Origin: Morinoia aosen
Taxonomy: Eukaryota; Arthropoda; Malacostraca; Amphipoda; Talitridae
Assembly: GCA_030386875.1 (NCBI GenBank)
Contig: CM059560.1
Span: 47,534,757-47,598,756 of the forward strand
Reading direction: 5' to 3'
Length of the DNA stretch: 64,000 nt
Part shown: one piece after another, positions 11,587 through 26,300 of the stretch
Layout: each line of letters opens with the position of its first letter
How positions within the stretch are numbered: the first letter of the stretch is position 1
The notes under the pieces: generated by a model
Databases searched by the model: none
Told to the model about the DNA's origin: nothing
What the model saw: the letters and a program-made list of their open reading frames with translations, nothing else
Made by a program: the position numbers and the translations under genes

Positions 11587-14500
11587 CTAAGAATAAAAAA
11601 AAAACGTAACTAAAATGAGGATGACACTCACGAGCACATTGATTAGCAAGAATTTGTGCCAACTAGTTCATAGCTGATCTAATGAAATCTCATTTCAAGC
11701 CGACCAAATACTGTCAATCTAAATCACAAGATTGAAACTTTGATTTCCAAACAGCTACGCAACGTACAGGTAAAGCGTCATAATGTCAGTAAACTATCAA
11801 AGGAAAAATTTTATTCCACCTTTATTAACGCGCAAATTGGAAAGCGAATGGAGTAAATTGGCCATCTAGTAAAAATATAAAACGAAACGTGAAAGAAGCA
11901 AATTTGAGATGTCAATGCGTGAGCGAGCCAATAGTAAGATGAGATTTCGGTTTACAAAAGGGCGCGATAATGCGAGTGTATCGTACATTGCAGAGGAAAT
12001 GGAAAAGAGCAGCAGCTGAGATTAGCTAAGAAGCATAGAAAAGCACCAACAAATAAAAGTAAAATTAACGACGCGAGAAGAGTGGCGCTGAATAACCGAA
12101 CAGAAGGCAGTCAATAAAAGGTCGTCCATAACAAAACAAAATAACCTATTCTAGATAATAAAAAGGCATATTAAACCCTCAGCCCGGGACCTGACATTTT
12201 CCGCCCATTGGAGCGCTAAATCTCTTGGATACAGAAGGCGTAACCTCCCAATTGCCTCATAATAGGAATATATCTATCAGTTACGCTCAAGCGAATAAAT
12301 TATCGAGTGGGTTACCAGACGCAAGCTCAGTTGATGAATTGTGTTCATTCTATTTTCCAGGCTAGGAAAAACAAATTTCGAACACTTATAGGTTTTACGC
12401 TAAATTTCAAGCCTTTTGAGTTTGTTTTTTGAAACGAATGCTTTTCTTTGTACAGTATATTTGTTTCTCAATTAGAAACGCACGCAGAAAAAATGTTTCC
12501 ATAATTTTCAACCGCTACACCGATGCCAACCACGATACACATGGAAGGGGAAAAAATATCGGATTTCAACACACTTAGATAATGGAAGTCAAACAAATTT
12601 AAGTTTTTCACGGTCTGATCAAACCCTCTTCCACTCCTGCTAACCTCCTCCACATTTTTAACCCTCGTAATGACTGTAATACATCGAAATTTCAGGAGAC
12701 TAATAAAAACTTTTGTATAACGGTAGTTATGTAGAAGTAACCAGACTTACAGGAGTTAAACGATGATGAAACAATTACAAGTATTCATTGATCAGAGAAG
12801 TAAAATTCTTTGAATTAATGTTATTTCATAATACCAAACGCTACGCGAGATTTCAAGCGGATTTTTACACTAGGTTGGATCCCCTTCAAAATAAAAGAAC
12901 ACTATGATTGCTCAGGTTTACAAGTTTCCACAAAACGTTTCGACTATTTCTGTTACCTTTTACACAATATTGCAACAATTAAATCGACGCAGCGACACTT
13001 AGGGTTCACAGATGGTGCAGAGCCATTAATCAATTAGCCTTGTTTAACATAAAAAATATCGAAAACTCACTTTCATTCAACGTTGTAGGTTCCTGCGAGC
13101 GAGAGGAGGGCATGTTGTAGTCAAAAGAAAGTTCTTCTCCTTTCTTGATGTCCCTGATTGCGAACAGCGCCAATTTCGGCAGGTCAGGGTCTAAGCAGTT
13201 TATCCACACGTTGAACACCACCAAGTTTGGATCGCACTGTCGCAGATATAGTGTAGTTTAGCAAAATTGTTTATTTTTAGTTAGATTAATTCACTACATT
13301 TCTTAAAATCCACACCCATTCGAACTCAGGTACATAACTAAGCAATTTCAATAGCACGTATGGTATGAGAAAAATAATTTGTCCTCACAATAACGCCAAA
13401 TTTTTCCCTAAGATTTAACCTGAATTTTGGGACTGTTACATTTGAGCTTACGGCAGCATAGTAGAAAATAACCGAAATCTGAACTTCAGAACACTTGAAG
13501 CGAAATATCTAAAATCACAACACATGCTAATTCGCTAGAAGAGGTGTCACGAAACCCAATTATCTTCAACATAAGGATGACGGGTGACACGAGACATTTG
13601 CATTTTTTAATTAAAATCCTAACCAGTCTTGAATTTGATTTAATTTTCATCCGAACTCGTTTATATTTCCTCATCAGAATCATAGAGGAGATTGGAAGAA
13701 CGTATGCAACCTCTTTATCTTCTTTTTTAATAACAAGACTCATTATTGCCCAGGAAAATTTCAAAATTACACTCACGGAATGGTTGATGAAGTGGGAAAC
13801 GTTGCCGTACCGAGCAGCGTCTACGGTGTAAGGGTTCTGATCTCCTTTGTTGTAATCCAAGTCAAAGAGATAGGTGCATCCGCGAGCATCTGCACAGGAC
13901 AATTTACACACAGTTAATAAGTGATGCACCAAGTCATAAAGAAAAATTTAAACCGTCAATTTGGGGAAAATTGAAAATCATTTACTTCAAAATTAAAACC
14001 AAGACGAGGTAGCTTCCTAAGAATTTTTCCGCCATAATGTATACGAGTTCACGTGCTTGCTTGCTTGGTAAGTCTGTGCGTCACAACTCTGATTCTATTA
14101 ACCAAATACTTGAAAAGTACAAAATGACAGCAAATTCTTGTTTTTTGAATCGAAAATTATCATACAAAACTGTAACCTTGTTTGTTTTTACATTTATTTA
14201 CTCGTCTCCGTCCACGATTTAGCTATTAACAACGTAGGAAAAACTCAAAACACTGCTTTTAGTAATTAGATGCTAGAAAATTCAACTTCATTTTTACATT
14301 GCACATAATTTGATTCTGTCAAAAGTCATTATTTAAAATCGAGGAAATTCACGTTCTTGGTCTAAGTGATGTTTATCTCACACATTGTTTTGTGGAGCCC
14401 ATTAAAAATGTTCATTTTATGGAAAATATTTCTCATGGTTTTCTTAGCAAGTTTTTCAAGGGGAATGCTTTTTTATTGATGTGACTGATTTCTACCCTAA

Positions 14501-17303
14501 ACCAACTTACATGCTAGTAGATTGGTACACAAATAAGAAATGTTTGGTTGATTGCTTGCTTGTCATATTTCACATGTTTTCAAAACAACATATGGCAAAA
14601 TTAAACACCCTTTCAACAATATCACAAGGAAAAATTAAACTTATTTCATATAAAGGATAATTGTAAGCTCTTACTAATATGCAGAGAAAAATTCACGTTC
14701 TTTACACTCGGCTGATATTACTTTCCAGAGCTGGGTTACGAACACGGCGTTACAAATTTCTTTTCTACAGAGAAAATATCCATTATCTTATCGATTTCTT
14801 CAAAAAAGAATTTCTAACTCAGAATGAATTCTTTCGCCCTCAAAAATGGCATGATTTTTCAATAATTATCCGTTTCACATTCGGTTGAAAAACAACTTAC
14901 TTCTACAGACCATGCGTGGACTATCTAGTATCTATAGCCATCGATGTATGGATCGAATATACTTATATTAAATTCAAGTTAATTACAGCCTCCCTAACCC
15001 CAACCAAAATGTTCAATGAGAGGAAGGATGACGGCACAGTTCAGTATGGAGTTAAGGGAACGTAGAACCGATGCAGATGTGCTTCCACACAATATCCCCT
15101 GCTAATAGAGAATAGAAAGTTGAGAAGAAAAGTTGTGAAACGAGATAAAAGAAATTAGCAGGGGCTGAAAAAGTGGACAGCAATGAATAAAAAAAAAAGT
15201 CCGAAACAAAAAAAGGGCCTGTCTAACCTTCAGCTCGGGCCCACACATTTGTTCTCTGAGAGGGCTCAGGGGCCATTTATATTCCCCGAGAAAATCGGAT
15301 ACACTTATTAAACGAGCTAGTTTTGTTGGTTTGTATGCTTCCTCACCACTGACCATACTCAAATTTTAGTCATAACAAGGGCAGAACCCTGCTTTCAAAA
15401 ATCTGATTGAATAAATTTGACTTCATTTTTAAATTTCAGAATATTCAATAATTCAAATCTTGCACTTTTCCATGAGAAAAATTCGCTTTCATTTTAGTCT
15501 TCCTTATTACGATAGTCCCACACGCTGCATAGTGAATACAGTCTGCTACAAACAGTCTCTGAACAGAATATATTTCTCACACTGTTCCTTTGGTAGTTAT
15601 ACCAATAAATGCTTTTCACTGATGCTGAATTATCATTGCCGTGGTAAAAGGTGCTGAACAATTTCAAGAATAAAAACTGACAATTAAGACGGCCTGAGCC
15701 AATGGGGCTACTGAGTTTATTACGCTACTGAAAAAACTCAGATTATCTTGTTCGTACGCTCGCTAGCCCGTCAGTCTGTCATTGCCCACGCTCTGATTTT
15801 AGCAATAATTTAAGGCAAAACTCAACCCTCTGTCCTCAGTAGCAAGATAGGAGAAAATTAATCTTTTTCTGATCCTGCAGATAGTAAAGGCACTTACTAA
15901 TTCGTAGGAACAAATTCCCATTCTTTTTTGAACAGCTTTAGGTTGGAAGGTGTGTTTCCACACTGTGTACCTTGCCCATAGAAAAAAATAAGTTAAGAAG
16001 GAAGAAGAAAAAAAAAACAGAAAAAGTTGTGAAGACGCATGAAAACTGAAGGAAGTAAAGTGAGCACGAAAGATAGCAATCCCGAAGGCCAAACTATATC
16101 TGAGGTAATTTGACATTATCTCCCATTGAGGTGCCAGTCCCCCATAACATAGGACAAACTAACAAACTTATTGCCTATCCTATGCTTCCTCAACGCGAAC
16201 GAGTTAAGAAATGACTGTTTACACTTAACAGGCGTACAATAGCAGATTAGATTAGATTATAGATTAGTTTAAGCCTCCCTAACCGCTACAAAAAAAGAGC
16301 GTATCGAAGAGAGGAAGGAGGAAGGCACCATTTAGTATGGATATTAGGGAATGTGGAATCTATGCAGAAGGGGCATAGAAACAGTAAGTTGGGAAAGAAG
16401 TTTATGAAAGAAGATAAAAGTTGAAGAAGAAAGTAATAGGTGCTGAAAAACAGGACAGTAGTGAACCGAAAAAGGTGGTCCTTAACATAGCAAAACATAT
16501 TTTATCTCAACAAAAACAAAAAGGCCTGCCTAACTCAGCTCGGGCCCCTCACATTTTCCCCCTGGGATCGCCAATTCCCATAGATACAATAGTTGTATCC
16601 CCCTGAGGGGGCGTACAATAGCAGCACATGTGTTAACGATAGCCATACTTCCATTGCCTCTCTAACATATTTCCGGGCCTGAGATTTTAACAGCCAGACC
16701 TACAAAAAGTATTAACCATAGCTGCTGATACCAGAAATCGTCATTAATGATGATATAGATACATGAGATAATAATAAAAGTAGAGCAAAGGAATGAAATC
16801 GACCTGTTATGGCTACCTTCCTAGTTCAGAGTGAAAATATCAGAACTGGTATTTAAGCACAGTACTCAAAATCAGAAATGAATTCAGCATTACTAAAATA
16901 TACTCTGTCATGATTGTTATATACTGGAGGAGCACAACAGAATTCAATTCCATGTACATTGATTCTCTCCCCAAAACGAGATCTCCGTGACATTAGGCAA
17001 AAGTAATATAGTATATGGACGACAACATACGAGTAGAACCAGATGAAAGGGTTCACACTATAGTCTCTCTCTAATCCACACAAAAAACTTCAAATACTGA
17101 CATTAGAGTCCCTCCAAACAACCTACAGTGGATTATTTTTTCATATTAATTTTATACTCCATCTTTTTCACCCCTTATCAAAACTCCCTTATCCGCTAAA
17201 AAGACAATCTCAAGAGAGCGTGAAGAAGGGTCACTTGATTTGGACTGTAGAAAACAGGGAATGTAAGAACAAGGTGTATCATTCAAGACATTAATGAGCA
17301 TAG

Positions 17304-17353
<50 letters not shown>

Positions 17354-20300
17354 AGAAAGTTTTAGCCTCCTTTCACCACGACAAAGATGTTCCAAGAGAG
17401 GAAGGATGAAGGTACCATTTAGTATGGAGTTGAGGGCGAGGGAATGCGGTATCTATGTACAAAGTGCATGGAAAGAGTAAGCTAAGAAAGAAGATCATGA
17501 AGCAAGAAAAAGTTGAAGAAGAAAGTAGTAGGTGCTGAGAAACAGGACAGCAGTGAACCGAAAAAAGATGGTCCGTAACAAAACCTATTCTATTATAACA
17601 CAAAGAAAGCCTACCTAATCTTTAGCCCGGGCTCTCACATAGTCCCCCTGGGAGCGCTAATACTGAGCATAGAAACAGTAAGTTAGGAAAGAAGAGGAAG
17701 AAAAACAAGAGCCAGCAAATAAGGCATGAAAACTGGAAGAAGTAAATTGGGCACGAGAGACGGCATTCCCAAAAACCTATCAATAGCTGAGGTAACCCAA
17801 CAGCACCTCACCCGGAGGCGCCAGTCCTCATAGCAGAGGACAGACATACCTAACTAACCTTAGCCTAATGCATATCCTATGCCCCTCAAGGGGTTAACTC
17901 CATGTATGAACACGCAAACATCAGAAAAACATGGCTTGCCAACTAACAAATTTAAGAACCAATGAGATAATCAAAATCCCACCATAGAATTGGCCGCGGC
18001 GCTCTGCTTCTTCAGAGCTGATGACTTCTCCGACGTACTCAGTGACAAAAGATCCTGCTTTGATCAGTTCTCCGGCCTTCACTCCCCAGCCTCGGTTGTT
18101 GGAGGTCCGGAAAATGGTGAGCTGAACCGTCCGGCCTTTCTGCACCACTCTGTTTAGACAATTGTTGGTCTTGGCACACGCGCAACGGTTGTTGCACTCG
18201 TAGATGGCCGTGCCCAGCGATACCTGTCATGCAAAAGTACCATTTGCCAATAAATGTAAGAAAGGATACTTTTCGCCAAATGCCTAAATTCATAAAAAGT
18301 TATGATAGAGGCTGCTCAGCATAATGAACAGAAATGAAGGTTGTGCTTTTTGCACAGAACTGCAACATTTATAAAACGGTAGGATTTGTTATTTTAATTT
18401 CAATATCATCAAGGAACAGGGTTGGCACATAAAAAACCCATCCAAAAAGCCCAAAAAAAAACCCACACTAAAAAACCCACTAAATAGTGGTGTTTTTTGG
18501 GTTTTATTATTGTTATGTAAATTTTATTTGTTTTCAAGATTATAGAATCAAAATGAGCTAAATATTTATCTTGTCAAAATAAGTATCTAAGTCATGTGCA
18601 TGACTATGACAAGAAAACATTGAAAAACAAAGCACCAACCCTATACAAATCAAATTAGAAAAACCTTAATCACAAAAAAACTCGAGGGACTAATATATTT
18701 TAATGAATTCCATTTCCAAAGTAAAAAAAAACAAAAATTTAGAAACAAATGCAGTTTGACTACTTAATATAATGATTTCTGAATTTTTCCTGTCTTCTAG
18801 ACTAGACTGCTACTACAATACTACTGTGTTTCTCTTTCTACATCCACTGCCATTTCATCGTTGTCATCCACATCATGATCATTTGTGAGATGGCGATATA
18901 CTGAGACGATTTCTGTGCGCGTTCTGATCCTAATCTATTTCTCAATTTATTCCACACAATTCCAAATGTTGAAAAAATTCTCTCAATGGATCCTGAACTT
19001 GCGGGGCATGAATGAAGATTGCTTATAAACTTGCAGAAACCCTCTGCCAGTGTTTTTTCATGAACCTGCATTTTCTGCAGTTTCATGTCTTGAACATCCC
19101 ACCATCAACAAGGAGTCATTGTCTTAGTGATATTGTCATTGAACATGTGTTTTGGGAAGATGTTGGAGTCCTTCAATTTATAGGAGTAAAGCGCACCGAT
19201 GAACTCTGGATTGTACTCAGCCAACCACTCTTCAATATCAGTCTCCTGTGAGAGCTTTGCCTTAAATGTTGTAAAATGAAACATCAATATTGAGTTCATT
19301 ATCTTGTTGATCAGTCTAGTGTGAAACTAGGCTAAGTGAATTGGGTTAAACATTATTGTACACCCTTGAATAATGTAATGGTAGGATGCCCTAGAAGTCG
19401 CTGAACTTATTCGGGCCCACAGGTAGCTATACTCAAATTTGACCATTGTATTAGACTTAAGAAACATTCTACCTCTGTATCACCTGTGGTAAATAAATTG
19501 TTTAAATTGAAATAAGTCTAACAATTATAGTCAGATGGGGCAAGACAACCGCAGCCATCATGGGGTGAGAAAGTAAAGAAACTACTGGCCTATGGGGAGC
19601 ATTCAAGCTGCACTGGAACAAATTTGACGATGGAATCTGTTAGAGCATTTACTTCCAATCATTTTAGTGTTTCTTGCTATCCTGTACTGCGAAAAGTGAA
19701 ATTTTTGGCAAATTTAAAAAAAAAATTTGGCATGTCACTACATGTTGTAACATGTAACAGTGTGGTTGACTGACTTGACTTGCGCAGGTAAGCACTCCAG
19801 CTCACACAATACACATGTTAAGTTGTTAACAGCATGACTGTTAAGTGATGTGCAGCTGTCTTGCTTCAAGTTGCTTGTGGTGGTTACTTAAGATCTGCAT
19901 GGTGCTTCCCTCTCACATGACTTGCGTCTGGCTGCTGCTAAAACAACTTACTATGAATTGACAAGCATAGCAATTCTCTTTGGACATCTTATATCTTCAC
20001 AGACTGCAGAGCTATGTCTCTATGCATATGGTAATTGGTAAATGGTAATTGAGATGGACAAACTTAATTCATACATTGTTCATATAATGTAATAATTCAT
20101 ATAATAATGTAATATAATGTTGGAAATAAAGTAATCAAATAACAATATTTACTCAATAAGTGTATGTATATAAATCTGAAATAGGGGCAACGGGAGTTGT
20201 GTGAATAACTCTTTTACAAAAACAGGTATTACAAAAAACCCATTAAAGCCCCCCAAAAAAACAATAAAACCCATAAAACCCAATTCAACCCAAAAAAAAC

Positions 20301-23300
20301 CCAGGTGGGTTGGGTTTTTTTAAAAAACCCTGGGTTTTTCCATCCCTGTCAAGGAACCTAATTTTTGCAATTAAAGCTTAATAATGGTGAATATTTCATA
20401 AACATGAGTATATTTTGGGCGGTAAACCCAAGAACGTATTAAGATATATCTACTTAAAACATCCTCGTAAAAATCTAAGAACAGAACTCCATGGTTAGCT
20501 ATTGAAGAAGGAGAGAATGGAATCACAAAACATAATGAAATACAGAATTTCTAGCGAAGCATAATGTCATCTAGTATTTAAATGCCGTATTCATTCATTA
20601 GTTTCTCAAAGTTTATTACAATGGACAGTGACATAAAAGGTAGACAATTGAATTTCTACACTTTACACTTACGTCTCAAGTAACATTGAGAAATCAGTTT
20701 TAACAAACAAATGATGAAGTGGAAATTATTGCTTTGAATGAAACTCGACTGATTTCATGAATACTTTCCGATTTTGGGCAGGTTTTGCCGAATACCGCAG
20801 TTTCACAGATTTCTAACAAAACCAGTTTTTTGATAAAGGATTTGCCGCCAGAAAATATTAAACCTGAATCACTAGCACAAGTCAAGTAAGTTTGAATGCA
20901 TAACGAATGTTGTTCCCAATAAAAGACTGAATTTTTGTTCAGAATATCAGGGAAGACGGAGTAAGATTGACCTCACAAGATCGCTGAGACGAGTGTTACC
21001 TTTAAGCGGCCAAGCTTGTTGTAGGCAAAGAAAGAAGACATTTGTTTAGCACAACACAAATTCGGAGACAGGCCGCAGTCGGTGCACTCGCAGCCACACA
21101 CAGGATCTTGAGGTATGGCGATGCCCTTGCCTGCCTGTAATTCAAAAAAATAAACGGGAAATTTCATTATCAATCGGTTCTTAAACTTGATGCAGTTTTA
21201 CTAATAACAGCAAAAAAATTTTTGAACTAACAGCACTGCTTAAAACATTTTTTAAAAATCCAAAAAAATTTGCGTTTGCAGCTATAATCGTACTCAAATG
21301 AAGGAATGGAGTTTAGAAAGCTTATCGCAGAAAACAGGCCCTAACGAGAGAATTTCTTGGAGACGTAAAAATACCAGCAAGTTTAAGCTTCCATAACCAA
21401 ATAAAATACGTTTCCACAATTAAATAAAATACGTTTCCACAATTAAATAAAATACATTTCCACAATTAAATAAAATACATTTCCACAATTAAATAAAACA
21501 TTTTTAGTACGGGATTAAAGGAACAAGGAAACTACGCCCTAAGTGTGTTCTCACACAGAATACCACACTGGGCATAGAAATGCCACATAAAAATGAAAGA
21601 CAAAGTAAAGAAAGCATGAAAACTGGAAGAAGCAAAGTAGGCTCGAAAGATAAAAGTCCCAAAGACCCAGCTATAGCTGAAGTAACTCAACTGTAATCCC
21701 CCAGGAGGCACGAGAAAAGTAATGGGTACTGAAGAAACGACAGCCGTGAACCAATGAAAAAAGATGATAAGTAACAAAACAAATTCTATTTAAACAAGAA
21801 GAATACCTATCTCATATTCAACCCAGGAGCTCACATTTTCACATAACAAAAAGTACAAATACCAAGGACATGAGTTCATGAACTCTTATTTCATGTTTCA
21901 GTGATTGCTGTTTATTCTGTATAGTAAAATGTATAGTGATTGCTGTATTCATTTCACCGCCACAGCTGCACGAATGAGTTCATTTATAAAAAATAATAAC
22001 TGTTATACAAATACGTGCAATTGAAAGTACTATAACTACGTGAAAAAAAGTTGGTAGCGGCACACAACGTACATCTTCAAAAGAAGGGAATAGAAAGCTC
22101 AAAGATAGGAATAGTTGTGAGTTTAAGCCTCCCAAACTGCAACGCAGGCATTTTAAAGAGAGGATGGAGAAAGGCACGATTCAATATGGAGATAAGGGAA
22201 GGCGGAATCTAGGCAGAAGAGGCAAAGAAACAGAACGTTGAGGAAAAAAAGTGCATAAAACAAGATAAAAGTTGAAAAAGAAAGTAGGTGTTGAAATACA
22301 GGACAGCAGGGAACCAAAGAAAGGTGGTCCTTAACACATAAAAGAAATTTACTTCAACAAAAGGAAGGCCTACCTAACTTTAAGCTCGAGCCATCACACA
22401 TTTTCTCCCTTGGAGTGCTAATTCCCATAGAGACAATACTTGTATCCTCCTGAGGGGCATTATTTTAAGATAAGGTGATGTAGATTTGGGGTGCTTTTAA
22501 ATTGGAGAAAAGCCAAGGGATTTTTACGGTACTTTACAGTTGACCTGAGAAAAGTGAGGTTGCTCTTTGGTGAGTGGCTTTGGCTACACTCGCAGATCAA
22601 TAAAAAAAACTCAATGATGATCAACTGACAATCCTAAATGGTTTACCTCTATGAAACTAGTGTATTTTTGCCCAAACCTATTCTAAGAGCGGCCAAGGAG
22701 ACCTCACAATGAAGACACAGAAAGAACAGAAGTACTATTGGACACTGTCCTCATCTCTACTTTATCAGAAATGTTTCCACTTAACATGTTCACTATATTT
22801 CTGCGATTGTTAACTGTTAGTTTGGTTAGGTTGTAAGTAGCAGAATTAGGAAGCCGACTTAACTGCTCGAGTACAGTTTTATCCTCCCTAAGAAATATGA
22901 AAAATACAATCGTACCATAACATTTCACCTCATTCAGTTACTGTTTAAAAAGATCAAAAATAGAAAAAATGTCATTCACTTATACTGGTACATTGTGGTG
23001 ATCCCAGCGGCAAGCCGCGGACCCCCACAAGACCTGAGAAAAGCTGCCTCCAGACTACAACCGCATCCGTTCCAGAGCACCTCCGGACCCGAAGCGCCTA
23101 GTCAACCAAACACGGGACCTGAGAGAAGCCGCCTCGCGACTATGAGAAAAGGTGCCCGTAAGCTACAACGGCTTCCTGCCTCCAGCACCACAGGCCCACA
23201 AACTCGCGACCAATCAGGACTCACGCCCGGACTCAGGGCTTGCACTCGAGGCCTACATAAGGCGACCCCAACAAGGCTCGCACTCACTCAAGCCCTCGTT

Positions 23301-26300
23301 CTCGTTCAAGTCACATCTCCAGCACCAGCCTCGTGTTCCTGCATCTAGCTTCCGAGATCGACTTTGTCTCTCGCGTACCTGCACCAAGCTCCGGAGACCG
23401 GCCCTGCCTATCGACGCCCCAAGGTGTTGCAAGGTCTTAAACCTAGTAGCGTCTTGACGCTTCAAGGTGTTTCAAAGCCTTAAAAAAGTCACGTTACAAC
23501 GCCCCGCGCCGGCGTCGTCGGCCAAGCCGCTCTACATCTCTCGCCCGCTCCGGCCGGCTAGCCTCGCCGTAGCTACTTATCAGCTACAACGGTGAACCGC
23601 GTGGCGGCTGGGCCCGACCCAGCTGACTAGCCTCGTCTTGGCGCCCCGCTAGCACCAGCTGACCTGTTCGTAACAGTCGCACGACGTAGCACCAATCACC
23701 ACGTCTCGCCGCTGCGTTCGTAAGTAGCGTCCTCGCGGACGTTACCCGCTATTGGTGCTTGTTCAATCATCACGTATTAGTGCTATTCTCGCATAGGATT
23801 GTGTTTCAATCATTACGTAATTTATGTCATTTTCGAATAGGATTGTATTTCAATCATCACGTATTAGTACTATTCTCGCATAGGATTGTGTTTCAATCAT
23901 TACGTCATTCCCGAATAGGATTGTGCTTCAATCATCACGTATTTGTGCTATTCTCGCGTAGGATTGTGTTTCAATCATTACGTCATTCCTGAATAGGATT
24001 GTGCTTCAATCATCACGTATTTGTGCTATTCTCGCATAGGATTGTGTTTCAATCATTACGTCATTCCCGAATAGGATTGTGCTTCAAGCATCACGTATTT
24101 GTGCTATTCTCGCATAGGATTGTGTTTCAATTTATGTCATTCTCGAATAGGATTGTACTCCAATCACCACATATTTGTGCTATTCTCATATAGGATTGTG
24201 TTTCAATCATTACGTACTTCTCGAATAGTATTGTATTTCAACCATCACGTATTAGTGCTGTGTTCCAATCATTACGTAATTTACGAGTAACGAACAGTGC
24301 TCATAGTAGTCACCGAGGGTCCAGTGTAATGGTCCGTGTTCCGTGTACCTAACAGTCACCAATATCATTACCGTGTTACCCCCGTGTTGTCCATATCCTG
24401 CCGAATACGGTTGTACCACAGGCACTCGCTTCGGGCTATCCTATCACGAAAAAGATAGCTCAAAGTCTGCCCGAAGCGTGTTGCAGCCTGGGGGAGAACA
24501 CCACAACATGAATGGGCAATTTACCTGGTGGAACACATATAGCCCATCACGCAGGGAACGTTTTAAGAAGTATTACTAGTAATTATTATTACACACGTAA
24601 GGATTCTCACAACATAATCATTGACGTAGATGAAGTCGTTAGGCGGAAGCGAGAGATCCACATTGTTTACTACGCTGAGAGGCGAGGGGTCGGAGGAAAT
24701 ACGGCTCATCTCCCTCTCCCATCTGCGGAGCTCTGCCATCTGACGCTCGCGCTGCTGGTGACACTCCCTCAGGACCAGCTGTTGCTTCAGGTCGTCTAAT
24801 GCCTTCTTGTATCGGTCGCTCAAGCACTGTTGAATAGCACTTGCTCATTAATATGGTACAGAAGCCTATGTTTCAAAATATTCCATCAACAATGAAAGGC
24901 ACACACCTGAAAAACAAGCCACGCTCCATATATTATCGTCTAACCCGCAATCTCTTGCTACAACGACGATGGTGACAATAACTTTTAATGTAAATCATAT
25001 CTAAGATTTTAAAATAGAAAACAAAGGAGATCAGAATTTAAACTTATCAATTACTCCATGAAGACCATCTGTATACCTACGATTTACTGCTGAAGATACA
25101 CATATCCAATAAAAATTTAAATATAACTGTCAAATACATATGCATGGTGACTACTGATATTTCATTTCCAAATTTTACTACTTTTTACTACTTTTTACTA
25201 CCTTCACCAGAAAAAAATTACTACTTATTTTTTACATAATGAATGTTGTCCAAATGTCCAGATGTAAGTCATCAGCCTATAATGAGTAGTATGAGTCAAT
25301 GATACACGCAATACCAAATGTTCAAAAAGGGTCCAAGTTTCTTAATACTTAAAATAATTCATGCTCAATGCATCAATCAAAGCATGATTGAGAAAAAGTT
25401 ACCTAAATTCCTAAGTTACCCCATCCTAATGGACTCCATCGAATGTTAAGACAAAGAACCATGTCTTAACATCTTTCAACGATGAGGACAACCATTCATG
25501 ATACCCAGAAAATAAACTAACTGGAAACTAGTAGACACCAGGTGATTGTCATATCACTTTACACTGCAGGGTAGAATATCAGGGAACTTTATTGTGACTA
25601 AACACTATGACACTTCGTAAATATGAGATTGTGAACTATTGAACGAACTGAATATGTGAACGAATTTTTGTAAACTATATCTAACGTACCTCAAAATTTA
25701 AATTGGCACCCTAATTGCAATCAATAATGATAACAAATTGGTTATTATTATATTATGGAACAAATCATGGAAATGCAAATTTCGTGTAACTTTCATATAC
25801 ATACATATAGTATCAGGTTGTAACATAAATTCTGTCCAATTGTTGAGCTATATGTTTAGGGCAAGATTACTTCAATTTAGCTTGTTAATGTTGTATGCTT
25901 TTCTATGGTAATTAATAAAATGTTGTTTCTTCTCTCATATTCTGTGATAATTATCGTAATTAAAAACTATTTTTAGCCCAAAGGTACACTCCAAGTTAAG
26001 AGCATGTCAGGCATATTTTACTGTTTGAATTTCATAAAAGCAATATGGCAGGCTCAGCAGCAAAAACACTCAAAGACACATGGAAATGATGTTGTGAATG
26101 AAAAGACCTGCAGAAGATCGTTTTTTGTTTTAAAAAAAAATGACTACAGTCTAAAAGACTTACAATGAGCAAGATGCTAAAAAAAAACTCAATTCTGAGC
26201 AATTGCTAGCTGCCATTGATGAAAATCAAACCTGCACCACTAGAGAAATGAACAAAACCTTTAATGTAAGCCATATGACCATATATTGTGTAATGAAAAG

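Larger units (their letters stand above)
13890..17982 (-). other. SUV39H intron
   Basis: About 4.1 kb with four members of retroposon family A or its variant (14988-15270, 15930-16150, 16246-16610, 17350-17865) and an (ATT)n microsatellite at about 17306-17350. No additional exon seen. Confidence 0.75.
18224..20999 (-). other. SUV39H intron with hAT element
   Basis: Dominated by the hAT element at 18417-20348; remaining sequence is AT-rich without recognised features. Confidence 0.75.
21135..24610 (-). other. SUV39H intron with solo LTR
   Basis: Contains a 24-bp minisatellite (21398-21505), family B and A retroposon pieces (21535-21845), a family A copy (22118-22462) and the solo LTR (22994-24505), which begins 105 bp from the exon 7 donor. 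Confidence 0.75.

Noticed and set aside
22995..23465. GC-rich open frames on both strands (up to 117 codons)
   Set aside because: Inside the GC-rich half of the solo LTR; overlapping frames on both strands indicate composition, not coding.
23759..24290. Open frames of 60-80 codons with repeated [15 protein letters not shown] peptide
   Set aside because: They follow from the 78-bp tandem repeat of the solo LTR (a multiple of three); several frames are open and none has a protein-like context.
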